Part shown: in pieces, positions 47,901 to 57,278 of the stretch
How the letters are laid out: each line of letters starts with the position of its first letter
Position numbering within the stretch: position 1 is the first letter of the stretch
DNA from: Stentor roeselii
Taxonomy: Eukaryota; Ciliophora; Heterotrichea; Heterotrichida; Stentoridae
DNA: 64,000 nucleotides
Assembly: GCA_006503475.1 (NCBI GenBank)
Contig: RSEH01000092.1
Location: 94,598-158,597 of the forward strand
Reading direction: 5' to 3'
Made by a program: the position numbers and the translations under genes
Notes under the pieces: generated by a model
Databases searched by the model: none
Told to the model about the DNA's origin: nothing
What the model saw: the letters and a program-made list of their open reading frames with translations, nothing else

Positions 47901-50900
47901 TTCCAAGTTAAATTCAGTCTTTTTGTCCCATTCTCTGCAGTCTGAAGAGTCTCTGATCTTGGAGTACACGACTCTCATCATTTCGATCTTGTCTGCTGTC
48001 ACCAGTCACCTCGATATCAACGAAAAATTCACGAAAAAAGTACTGGAGTCTCTTATACAAGCTGCAAATCTCTGTAATGAAAGTGAACAGTCAAGTCAAA
48101 TTGCGAAGAACGCGAAAGATATCTTAACAAGTATCAGGATTAAGAACCAGGAAGTGTTTTTAACAGTCATCCGAACTTTTTCTATTCAAGAACTACTTCG
48201 AGCGACGATAATCACTTGTGCATGCAGTTATTTCAGCTCTGTGATGTGTTCTTTCTTTTTAGAGCAGTCTCAAGCGATCCCTGAACTTACGATTTACTTT
48301 TTGGAGAACTTGCTGAGTCTTTTAGATGATGCTTTGAATTATCACACTTCTGATAGTTACTGGAGTTTGCTTTGTTTTTATATAAATGATTGTGCTTTAA
48401 CTGTAGAACTTCATGAAAAGTTGAATGGTTTCACGAAATATCTTGAAAGACATCCATGCGAAACGAGCTCAAAAGAACCTGATATTGTTTTGTCTGGACT
48501 GCTCAAAGTACAAAAGACCATTTTTCATAAACTTGACTTTCAAATCACGGAAAGTTTTGTAGAGACTTTGCTTCATTCATGCTTATTTGAAATTCCTACG
48601 AAGTCTAACCCGTCTGCACCTAAGTGTAAACATCCAGGAACGAGAAGAGATGCTTTTGAGTTGTTGGCGGAATTGTGTAAAACAGATGAGAAGGCCATGG
48701 CATTTGTTTTAGAGTATCTTAAAGTGCAGTATGAGGACCCGTCATGGCGCACATGTAAGAACGCTGACTGGAACTACCACCCAAGAGCTCATGAGAAGTC
48801 AGAGACCGGTTTTGTAGGTATGAAGAACCTAGGCTGCATATGTTACATGATCTCCACATTACAACAATTTTACCACGTAAACCTATTCCGTGAAACCCTT
48901 CTAAGAATGTCAAAAACCGATGCACCATTAGACGAAAATTTATTATACCAGCTTCAAAGTTTATTTTCCGGTCTCAAGAACAGCGACAAGCATCACGTGA
49001 ACCCTCGAGCAGTTTGTCGCGCATTCAAAGACTGGGAAGGTCGTCCAGTAAACGTGAATGAACAAATGGATGCCGATGAGTTCATCAACACTTTCATGGA
49101 CCGCATCGAGCATCAGACAAAAGGACTTCCTGGCGAGGATGTTGTTAAAAGTTTATTCGGAGGAGAACTTGTCACTGAGTTGATCGGCCAAGGGACTTGC
49201 AGTCATCGTTCTGAACGCGCTGAGGCTTTCATCACTTTGCCTGTGCAGGTGAAAGGACTTAAGGATTTGGTTGAAAGTTTAAAGGTGTTTAAAGCTGGAG
49301 AGGTGTTGCAAGGAAGCAACGCTTATCAGTGTGATCATTGTGAAAGCAAAGTCACTGCAGTGAGAAGGGTCTGTGTGAAGTACCTGCCGAATATTCTCAT
49401 GATTACTTTAAGAAGGTTTGAGTTTAATTACGACTCTATGAAAAGATTGAAGGTTAATGACTACTGCGAGTTTCCAATGGAACTTGATATGGAAAACTTC
49501 ACTCAAGAAGGCATTGAAAGATTAGAAGCTCTTAAAACTCAAGAAGTCACTGGCGATATTCAAGAACTTCCGAAAAAGTACCCTGATGAGTACTACAAGT
49601 TCTTCTTAAGAGGTATCATCATTCATCTCGGCACAGCGGAAAATGGTCATTACTACTCATTTATCAAGCAAGAAAACAGCTGGTTCGAATTCAACGACAC
49701 AATAGTCAGAAAAATCGATCCAAGTGATATTCCATCTGAAGCCTTCGGCGGTGAAGAAAAATTCAGTTACTCGTCTAACATGCCGAGTGGTTCTAAAAAG
49801 ATAAGAAATGCTTACATCTTGTTATACGAGCGGAAAATTTTTTACTCTTTCAACAAAGAAGACGAGTCTCTACAGCCTCTTAACCTTTCTCTAAAAAATC
49901 AAGAAATCGAGTTCAGTGAGGTGAAAGAAGAAAATGAAAAATATTGGCGATGTCAGTCAAGCTTCAGTCCTGAATACTTCGACTTCGTCATCGGCCTTTC
50001 ATCTGAAAAAACCTGCAGATTTACTATAAAGTTCTTTTTAACTATCATCATTCGCTCTAAAGACTATCCTCGCATTGTTCAGACCTTGAAACTCATCAAA
50101 GAACAACTCGCTTCCAGTCCTTCTCTTTGTGAATGGCTTTTAGAACTCGCATCTGTTAAAAAAGTTCTAAAAGAGCTACTTTTTGACTGTCCTGTGACTG
50201 AGAAAAGAAGACTCATTGTCAGTCTTTTTTCTTCAGCGGCTTCTGGAGTTGATGCAAAAGTACAGGAAAAGTTTCTGACGAGACTTTTGATGATTATTGA
50301 AGATGCCCGAGCACCGGAGTCGCTTAACTTTTGCAATTATTTTGAATTGATCTACAGATTAAGTAGATTGAATGTTTGGATGGCTGGAAACTTGGGACTT
50401 GCCAGAAGACTGATGAAATATTTAAAGAAAATTCCTCAGGATACTTTGGAAGTTGAAGATTTGAAGAATAAAGATATTTTTTTGGGATATGATAAAGTCG
50501 TCATTGAAGAAAAACAAGAACTCTCTGTTGGACAAAATGGAAGTTCTTTGGTTTTTTTGTTTAAAATTTTGAATAATCATGTGAAAGATTTGAAAAATGA
50601 TGATTTAGAATTTTTTTTCACGTCGAATTCACTTGATATGTTTTTACTTGAAAGCAATTCGAAGTATGGAGGAAAAGTTGTTGGGGTGTTTTTGTCGAAA
50701 CTGTGTAAAGATAATAAAAGTTACTCTGTTATTTATGGTGACTATTTGATAGGTGGAATTGATAAATTAAATTCTGACAAGCATAAACCTTTTATGAGGC
50801 AGTTATTTCACCTACTATCACTTCAGGACTCATTCACTGCTGAAAGGACAGATTTGCTGATGGTCAAGTATATGAAGCAGCTTCAAAATAACAAAAAGTA

Positions 50901-51342
50901 CCCAGTTGCAACAGAGTCTTCTATCGACTTCCTACTAAAATGTGCCGTCAAAATCCAGCCTGTAACTCAGTGGATGCAGAAAAAAAAAAGCGATATCAGA
51001 TTTCTTGAATCTATCCTATCTGAACCCGTCTCTAGAAACCCAGGCAAGAGCAAAGAGCCTTTTACAGTAAAAAACCCTCAACATCGCCTTGAAAGTCTCA
51101 GAAAAATACTAAAAGGAAATTTCTCTAATGTCGAATTAGACGAGTCTGAAGGTGAATGTCTCGAAGGCGAACTACCCAAAGGTGCCTATCTCGAGTATTT
51201 CGAAGTCTCTTTACAGAAGTGGATTCCTTGCAGTATCATGACGAACACCCTAGAAATCGTGCACATTAAAAATGATGTAGAAATGGTTTCAAGGTGGTTA
51301 GATGGACTTTCTGACTATTTAAGAGTTGTGTACAAGAAGTAA
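44971..51342 (+). CDS. USP9X/USP24-type ubiquitin-specific peptidase with N-terminal Tudor-like domain
   Basis: Two long open frames become one 2118-aa protein when the 15-nt intron 45711-45725 is removed (phase 2). Residues 1-70 resemble a Tudor/chromo-barrel fold (VGKIIKIDPEVKTVTVRYEGWSDKW, split over several strands). Then comes a large alpha-solenoid. The peptidase core (about 1275-1600) has the Cys box GMKNLGCICYM (C1286), zinc ligands (CDHCESK), RRFEFNYDSMKRLKVNDYCEFP and the His box AENGHYYSFI (H1555). The EFPMELDMENFT string is typical of USP9X/USP24. Cleaves ubiquitin from proteins. The start ATG at 44971 follows TTAAT. Confidence 0.9.
45711..45725 (+). other. 15-nt intron
   Basis: GTAATTTTTAAGTAG, phase 2. 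Retention gives TAA at once. It joins the Tudor-like N-terminus to the USP solenoid. Confidence 0.88.
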
Positions 51343-51350
51343 TTACTAAA

Positions 51351-52703
51351 CTAAGAGTTATAATTGCCGTAAGGATAGTACTGCGTAGGGTTATTGAGAT
51401 AGTAATAATACTGCATCTTCTGGTCCATCGTTAAATTCTGCATATTCTCAGGTGTATGAGAATTATTCCTGTCATTATGCGTGATGATAGGGCTTGGTGA
51501 ATAAGGCATATACGCCGGTGGATTACTTTCAATCATCCTAGTCTGGTGACTATCCTGATACCGTTCATGAACCCTCGAGTCATACTTCGCCTCGACCTTT
51601 GGTTTTTTGACAGGTTCATAATTATGTTTATCATGGTTCAACAAGAACTCTTCAGGAGGCTTCCTGGAATGCGTTAAAAGTTTTTTGGCCTTATTGATAA
51701 GGTCAAGACTCATGCCTTTAATATTATTATCCCTCAAGCAGGGAAAGGCCGGTACTGACTGAACTACTTCATAAAGTCGTTGTCTGTCACCAGTGCAAAG
51801 CTGAAGAACCGACAACTCATAAATCGCTTCATTCGAGTTGAACCCTGCAGAAGACCTAGGTGCCTGATGCTTCATATTTCTATAAAGGTCCGGCTCTTGA
51901 GGGTCTTCATTAAGCCTCGCAGCGGGCTTCACTTTCCATTTTTTTCCATCAGCGTAAAGAGACCCTGACTTGATGAGATTTTTTCCTTCATTGACAGATT
52001 TCATGACGACTATCGCAGAAGTTGCGAATCTTCTGATTCTTTCAATATTCCCAAAGCAAGAAACCTCTTCTTCCAGTTGTCTTGTCGAGGTGTTAGGGCT
52101 GAGACCAGTCAAAACAACGAATCTTGACTCTTTGCTGAGAGTTGTCAACAGGTCGTAAAAGGGCTCGGCCCACATGGCTTGAACGTCTCGATTAACGAAG
52201 ACCCGGTAGTTCTGATTGTAAAGTCTCGTCGGGGTCTTGAATGTGTTCAAAGCTTCTTCGGCGAGAACATTTGAAGAATAGGTCAATATCGCTACTCCTA
52301 AGGAAGAAATGCCAGGGATTCTATTTATTTTTTACTCTGGATTCGGAGGAATCGTGACTCGCAGAAGACCTGCCGTCAATTCGTTTAAACCTGTGAATAG
52401 GTCTCGGCTGTAAACTATTCCAGGCAAGCCTGTCACCCAGATGCTGGTCAGTGCGTGCTTTGGAAGGAATTTTAATGTTAAAGAAGAGAAGGTCACTGGG
52501 TTTTGACTGTTGTATACTTGCTCTGCTTGGCTTGTCGAATTGAAAAAAGCCTCGCAAAACCTTCGTCTTTCTCCTGTTAGTTCCCAGGAATAGATCTTCA
52601 CTCGTGTGCAAGTTAGAAGTTCAACCAGCTTTGACTCTGGAAGGTCACCTATTCCACTGACGAAGAAACTATTCGAGTCTAGTTGTTGGAATCGATCATC
52701 CAT
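51351..52703 (-). CDS. Protein with three RRM-type RNA-binding domains, one 15-nt intron
   Basis: Exons 52336-52703 and 51351-52320 give a 445-aa protein. RRM-like folds: about 8-80 (NSFFVSGIGDLPESKL), about 85-170 (TSIWVTGLPG ... LGVAILTYSS ... NYRVFVNRD), completed only after splicing, and about 190-260 (RFVVLTGLSPNTSTRQL ... TSAIVVMKS). The C-terminus is Tyr/Asn/Pro-rich and disordered. Likely involved in mRNA handling. It begins 7 nt after the stop of the upstream EF-hand gene and ends 8 nt from the convergent peptidase gene. Confidence 0.82.
52321..52335 (-). other. 15-nt intron
   Basis: On the minus strand GTAAAAAATAAATAG, phase 2. Splicing completes RRM2: strand VTIPPNPE joins IPGISSLGVAIL. 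Confidence 0.88.
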
Positions 52704-52710
52704 TTATTAG

Positions 52711-54027
52711 TTACACTAGCTTATGGACTAGGTTTTGGAAATCTTTTAGACCTGATGAAAGGACTTGATGCTTTGGGTCTCGTGATGAACGTTTTTGGCT
52801 TTTTTGCTTGGTTGAATAGAGAGAGGGTCTTAGAGGCTCAGTCTCTTTATAATTATTAAAAATAGGTTCAACCAATTCAGCCATATCAAACAATTCATTT
52901 TTCCTGTCCCTAACAACATCAATTTCCTTCCGAGACTCAACCAAATCATCCCTAGGTATAAAAACCGCTAATTTTCTCTGAGTTTTATCAAGTCCCACAT
53001 CCACCTCCTTAATCTTTTCCGCTTTATTCGAGTACAAAATTTGTCCAGTGAGTTTAAACCAATCTTCCTTAAACTCTTCCAACTGAAACTTTTTCGGTTC
53101 TTTGAACTTCTGCAGATTTTCAATTGCTTTTAACGCTTCAAGTCCTTCTTCATAAGAAATATGTTGAATAGGGTATTTAATCCCAGCCAAAATCAACTGT
53201 TTTTTAAGTTGACAAAGTTTATAAGGCAAGGAATAAACAGGATTATTCCAGTCATCTTCATCAAACTTCTTATTGATATTGACCAGAGTATGTCGAACAA
53301 GAGTTTTTCCAAAAATGCATAGAAACTGAAAATGATCCAAAAGAACTTCATTTCTGTTGATTTTCGAAAGGTACTTCTTCGCTTCAGAAAAATCATTAAA
53401 AACCCTTTTTTTCACTAAAAACTCCGACAAGGTCTTGACTGTGACTGTCCGAAGACCGAGCGAGTCCCACCAGGTGTTGACAAGTCCAACAGCTTCTAAA
53501 CCTTTGAAGTCTTTCCCCAGACGGTCTTCGAAGACTTTAAGGACCTGGTCAGATCTTTTGTCCCCTCTGCAGAACTGGTTCATCACTTGAAGACTGATTG
53601 TTGCATGGCGCAGGTCTTTCACTTTTAAAGTCCAAATCATCACTTTTTTCACTACTGAATGGTCGAGAGGAATCCCGATTTCTATCAAAAAGTCTAAAAA
53701 ATCGTCAGCTGGGATTTCTCCTGTTCGGTTTAGGTCTAACATTGCGAAGATCTGCTTTGATATTGTTGCTGTCTCGCGACCTTCTACCATTCCGTGCTTT
53801 TTTAACCATTGGGATTGACTGATGTTTAGGTTTCGGATGAATGCTTCTGTTTTTTTTTGGACTACACCTGCGGCGTTTTGAGATATTTTTAACTTTGGAG
53901 GTGAATACCGTTTAGATTCTTCCTTTTTGATCTTACGTGAAAGTCTCTGAAAGCTAGCATCAGTCTCAGGTTTAGTCTCAGTGACAGCTTTTTCATCATT
54001 TCTAATCGTTGTGTTCATAGTTCTCAA
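52711..54027 (-). CDS. EF-hand-like protein of unknown function
   Basis: A 438-aa protein. An EF-hand-like pair lies at about 90-140 (IFAMLDLNRTGEIPADDFLDFL; the loop has D, N, T, E, D in calcium-ligand places, with D at the last one), followed by helical segments that may be degenerate EF-hands (about 190-260). N- and C-termini are basic, with KRY and KSQKRSS patches. This layout is common in ciliary and cortical proteins. Binding of calcium is likely only at one site. Confidence 0.72.
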   Translation of the reverse strand: MRTMNTTIRNDEKAVTETKPETDASFQRLSRKIKKEESKRYSPPKLKISQNAAGVVQKKTEAFIRNLNISQSQWLKKHGMVEGRETATISKQIFAMLDLNRTGEIPADDFLDFLIEIGIPLDHSVVKKVMIWTLKVKDLRHATISLQVMNQFCRGDKRSDQVLKVFEDRLGKDFKGLEAVGLVNTWWDSLGLRTVTVKTLSEFLVKKRVFNDFSEAKKYLSKINRNEVLLDHFQFLCIFGKTLVRHTLVNINKKFDEDDWNNPVYSLPYKLCQLKKQLILAGIKYPIQHISYEEGLEALKAIENLQKFKEPKKFQLEEFKEDWFKLTGQILYSNKAEKIKEVDVGLDKTQRKLAVFIPRDDLVESRKEIDVVRDRKNELFDMAELVEPIFNNYKETEPLRPSLYSTKQKSQKRSSRDPKHQVLSSGLKDFQNLVHKLV

Positions 54028-54060
54028 AATAATCTGATCTTTTTTAAGACTATCTAAAAA

Positions 54061-54447
54061 TTACAGGAGTTCATTACGCACCTTGTCCTGTAGATTAACT
54101 TTATAATGAGTAGATCCAGGTCTGTCCCTAAAAGAGTCTATCTGAATGAGAATTACTTTACTCTTCACATCTCCATAATCAGGAGTCTTCGCAAAGTACC
54201 TAACTTGGCCTTCTTTTTTATTCGAAAGGATTTCTTTTGATGAGTTCTGCAGTCGAAGCATTCGATTGTAAGTCGAATTTTGGTCTTTTTTGCAAGCTGG
54301 TGAAAAAAGTTGGTACTGACGTTTTATTCTTGAAACTTTTGGATTTTGAGGATGAGTCACTTTCGGAGTCGACTTTTGGGATTCGATGTTGATTTGAGAA
54401 AAAGTGGAGAAGATTGGAGGTTGAGATAAAGTTTTTAAATCTTGCAT
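54061..54447 (-). CDS. Small basic protein of unknown function
   Basis: 128 aa starting at the ATG 54445-54447 (MQDLKTLSQPP). The longer open frame reaching to 54654 would run through the divergent gene and is not needed. Composition is Ser/Lys/Gln-rich in the first half and beta-like at the end (VILIQIDSFRDRPGSTHYKV). No family recognised. Its ATG lies 18 nt from the divergent gene's ATG. Confidence 0.55.
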   Translation of the reverse strand: MQDLKTLSQPPIFSTFSQINIESQKSTPKVTHPQNPKVSRIKRQYQLFSPACKKDQNSTYNRMLRLQNSSKEILSNKKEGQVRYFAKTPDYGDVKSKVILIQIDSFRDRPGSTHYKVNLQDKVRNELL

Positions 54448-54465
54448 TTGTGATTTAGTGAATAA
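54448..54465. promoter_or_regulatory. 18-nt divergent intergenic spacer
   Basis: TTGTGATTTAGTGAATAA is the whole distance between two divergent start codons. Confidence 0.65.
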
Positions 54466-55521
54466 ATGGAAAATGAAGGAAATGTGGTCACTTGGATTGA
54501 TATCAGTAAATTGAAACAAGGGTGTAGGGTTGATTCGGTTTATTCTGAATGTGATTTTAATAGTTACTTGTGTGTTAGTGATATTCAAGATTTTAATGAT
54601 ATTCGGTCGGGTGCTGGAGTTACAAGCGAATTGAAACCAAACACACTTACACATGAAACCAATTCAATTGCCTCCTCACATAAAAAGTACTTCCAAGAAC
54701 TAGACAAACAACAAGAAGCCTCCAAAAAAACTCCTAAAGATTCCAGAACCCCTTGCAAGATCCCCAAGATACAATCAAAAGATATAAAAAATGGCAAAAT
54801 CTTCTCCATTTCAAACTCAAAAATCCCTGAAAATGAACTAATTTCAGCTCACTCTCAAATCGATTTTTTAAGTTCTGAGAATAAAAAACTTCTTCTTGAA
54901 ATCGAGTCACTAAAGCAAGCACACATTTCCAGTATCGAAGATTTACAAGCAAGACACGAGAAAAAATATTCTCACAGAAAACAAGGTTTCGAAGAGATCT
55001 TAAATGAAATCATCGACTCTAAAGAACCTCTTCTTCTAAGCCGCCTTTCCCGCAGTCATCTTTTAGAACTTTCTAACCTGAAAAGTTTTTATGAACGAGA
55101 AATTCTTAAACTGAGACTTAGCCTCACAGATAAGAAATCCTTAAAAAAACAAGACTCATCTTTAGAAAGTACTTCTTTTCTTTCAGAACTTTCACTTGAA
55201 CAGCCTGCTTTTGCCTTGAGTCCTTCTAGTCTTCCAAGTACTCCAGAATTTCCTGAAGGCTGTTCTGGGAATTTTAATAATGCAGGTGTTTTATGTGAAA
55301 GGACTTCTTTTCATGAAACTTTAGAAGATTATCAAGGAACTGTTGATGCTCTTTCAGGGTCTTTATTGATTCTAACAAATAAAATTGAATGTTTTCGAAA
55401 TGGGATTCAAGAGTCTTTATTAACAGTGAATAGTTTATTGAAAACTGAGAAGATCAGTCAAGAGAGTCTCCTGTCTTTAAAGATAAAACTGGAAAGTCTT
55501 CATCACCTTCTGACCTGTTAA
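54466..55521 (+). CDS. Coiled-coil protein of unknown function
   Basis: A 351-aa protein. The first 115 residues are disordered; coiled coil at about 125-225 (SQIDFLSSENKKLLLEIES, EILKLRLSLTDKKSL) and again at 280-350. Ser-rich linker between. No enzymatic motif. ATG follows GAATAA. Confidence 0.65.
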   Translation: MENEGNVVTWIDISKLKQGCRVDSVYSECDFNSYLCVSDIQDFNDIRSGAGVTSELKPNTLTHETNSIASSHKKYFQELDKQQEASKKTPKDSRTPCKIPKIQSKDIKNGKIFSISNSKIPENELISAHSQIDFLSSENKKLLLEIESLKQAHISSIEDLQARHEKKYSHRKQGFEEILNEIIDSKEPLLLSRLSRSHLLELSNLKSFYEREILKLRLSLTDKKSLKKQDSSLESTSFLSELSLEQPAFALSPSSLPSTPEFPEGCSGNFNNAGVLCERTSFHETLEDYQGTVDALSGSLLILTNKIECFRNGIQESLLTVNSLLKTEKISQESLLSLKIKLESLHHLLTC

Positions 55522-55642
55522 ATAGTAAAAATCTTAAATCCTAAAAAACCTTTCCTTAACCAAAAAAAACAATCATAAATAAATAATCGATTGAAATACA
55601 AACTTATCCACAATCAAACCCAGCAATAAACCATAGAATATA

Positions 55643-56494
55643 ATGGAATCCCAGGTTCAACAAATAAAAGACCTGTTCTACAACGACAAGCTCCAAGAGG
55701 CTTATCAGCTTTTAAGGTCTATCGAGTCTAGCGAGTCTCAAAACGAAGGTCTTATTGCTGCATTGAATTCAGTCGAAGAAATCCGCGTCTTGCGTGAAGA
55801 CCTTCTAGAAGCTGACCGTTGTTTAGAGCTACTTGCTGATCTGGACAGCTGGACATCAGTCAAAGAAACGGAGAATATCGCTGTTTTCAGTAAGAAGAGC
55901 GATAATGATTTTATTGTTCGTGCTGAGATGTTGCTTGACCAGCCCATCTTCCCTATCTTGTCGGTTTGCAATGAAATTGACTTACTTCCTGAGTGGATAC
56001 AAGTTGTTAAGTCTGTAGAGATGATAAAATCGGTTTCGACGTTTAGGAAAATGCTTTGGTATAAATTCAATATTCCTTGGCCTGCTAGTAACAGAGATAT
56101 GGTTATCAATGCTTATGGAGTACCCATTCCTGAGAACAGAAGCATCATGTTAATCCTTCGAGGTATCGAATCTGAGACCTTCCTCGGTAACCCAGTCCCT
56201 CAACCGGACAAGGGTGACGTAAGAGTGACAATGAAGACAGGAGTTCTAAACTTCATGAAGTTAAGCGACACCCAAACCCAAATGAGTTTCCTCTGCCACA
56301 GCGACCCCCACGTCAGTATGGTTCCCGAGAGTCTTCTAAACTTTTGCACCCAAACCGGTATTTTCTTATTCATAAAAAGCATGGAAGACAAGTCAAAAGC
56401 TTTTTCCGGTAGCATCTTCGAAGAGCGAGTGAAAGCAAACCCTCAGTTCTACAACACGATATCAGAAGTACTTCAAAAAACTTTCGGGGATTAG
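55643..56494 (+). CDS. START-domain lipid-binding protein
   Basis: A 283-aa protein. A short helical N-terminus (about 1-70) precedes a START domain at about 72-278: W-T-S-V-K-E start, ISVCNEIDLLPEWIQVV-type helix (about 112-122), WYKFNIPWPASNRDMV (the hallmark P-W-P-x-x-x-R-D), and the C-terminal long helix. START domains shuttle or sense lipids. The R-D-M-V motif places it with PCTP/StARD-type proteins seen in many protists. The next gene begins 19 nt after the stop. Confidence 0.85.
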   Translation: MESQVQQIKDLFYNDKLQEAYQLLRSIESSESQNEGLIAALNSVEEIRVLREDLLEADRCLELLADLDSWTSVKETENIAVFSKKSDNDFIVRAEMLLDQPIFPILSVCNEIDLLPEWIQVVKSVEMIKSVSTFRKMLWYKFNIPWPASNRDMVINAYGVPIPENRSIMLILRGIESETFLGNPVPQPDKGDVRVTMKTGVLNFMKLSDTQTQMSFLCHSDPHVSMVPESLLNFCTQTGIFLFIKSMEDKSKAFSGSIFEERVKANPQFYNTISEVLQKTFGD

Positions 56495-56513
56495 TTTATT
56501 AAAGTTTTAATAA

Positions 56514-57239
56514 ATGTCAGAACCTCTGAAACTACATCGTAAGAAGTTTTCATTGAACATCGTAAAATTACATTCAAAAAAAAATTCAATTTCAGACTTG
56601 CCGTTGATTCCAGATCGTTTCAACCCTTCAGACGTTTCAGACCCTTCAGACCCGCGAAACTCTGGAAGACATACATCGAAGAATTACGATTCTTTTGCAC
56701 CTACACAAAGAACAGCTTCAGAGCATAAGTACCTTTTAAAGAGCAGGTCTTCAAGCAAGGACTTGAAATTTTCTATTAAAAGAGAACTGTCACCTGATGA
56801 GCAGGAGCAAGTTGAAAAAATTGTGAAACAAAAAATGAGTTCAAAATATGATCTTATCAAAAGTTCTATTTCTAAGAAAATTACTTTGCAAATGCCTCAG
56901 GTTTTTGGAGAGGACTTGAATATGCTCAGGACTAATTCTTTGGCTGCTGTTCAGGCTGGAAAGTTGTAAGGGGTATTTAGGGAAAAACAAATTTTACCTA
57001 ATTTGAAGAGGGAAGCTATCACTGAGGTCTTGACTTATAGAAAAATTCAGCCTTCGAGGCCGAGTCGAGAGTTAATTTTGAGTGAAATGCAGAATGCACT
57101 GATTAATAAACATGAGTTTGTACCGACTAAATTGTTTGGGGAAGGTGATACGGATATGGTCAGAGCTTGTGAAGAAGCCCAAAAATCTCTTAAGGCCTAC
57201 GGCGTGAAGCCAATAAAGCCGATATGTTCCAATAAATAA
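56514..57239 (+). CDS. Unknown protein with one 15-nt intron
   Basis: Exons 56514-56965 and 56981-57239 give a 236-aa protein. The N-terminal half is basic, Ser/Asp-rich and disordered (DPSDPRNSGRH). After residue 95 there are helices (SPDEQEQVEKIVKQKMSSKYD), and the second exon continues as LKREAITEVLTYRKIQPSRPSRE. No domain recognised. The intron joins the frames in phase 2. Ends 39 nt before the HAP2 start. Confidence 0.7.
56966..56980 (+). other. 15-nt intron
   Basis: GTAAGGGGTATTTAG, phase 2. Retention gives TAA at once. Confidence 0.88.
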
Positions 57240-57278
57240 TAAAAAAATGTAAATGATTTGAAAGATACTGTATCTATA

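Noticed and set aside
54448-54654. N-terminal extension of the small minus-strand gene to 54654
   Set aside because: It would run 189 nt through the divergent coiled-coil gene; the ATG at 54447 is sufficient.
57258-57278. TTG start of HAP2 at 57258
   Set aside because: Eukaryotic starts are ATG; the ATG at 57279 leads straight into the signal peptide.
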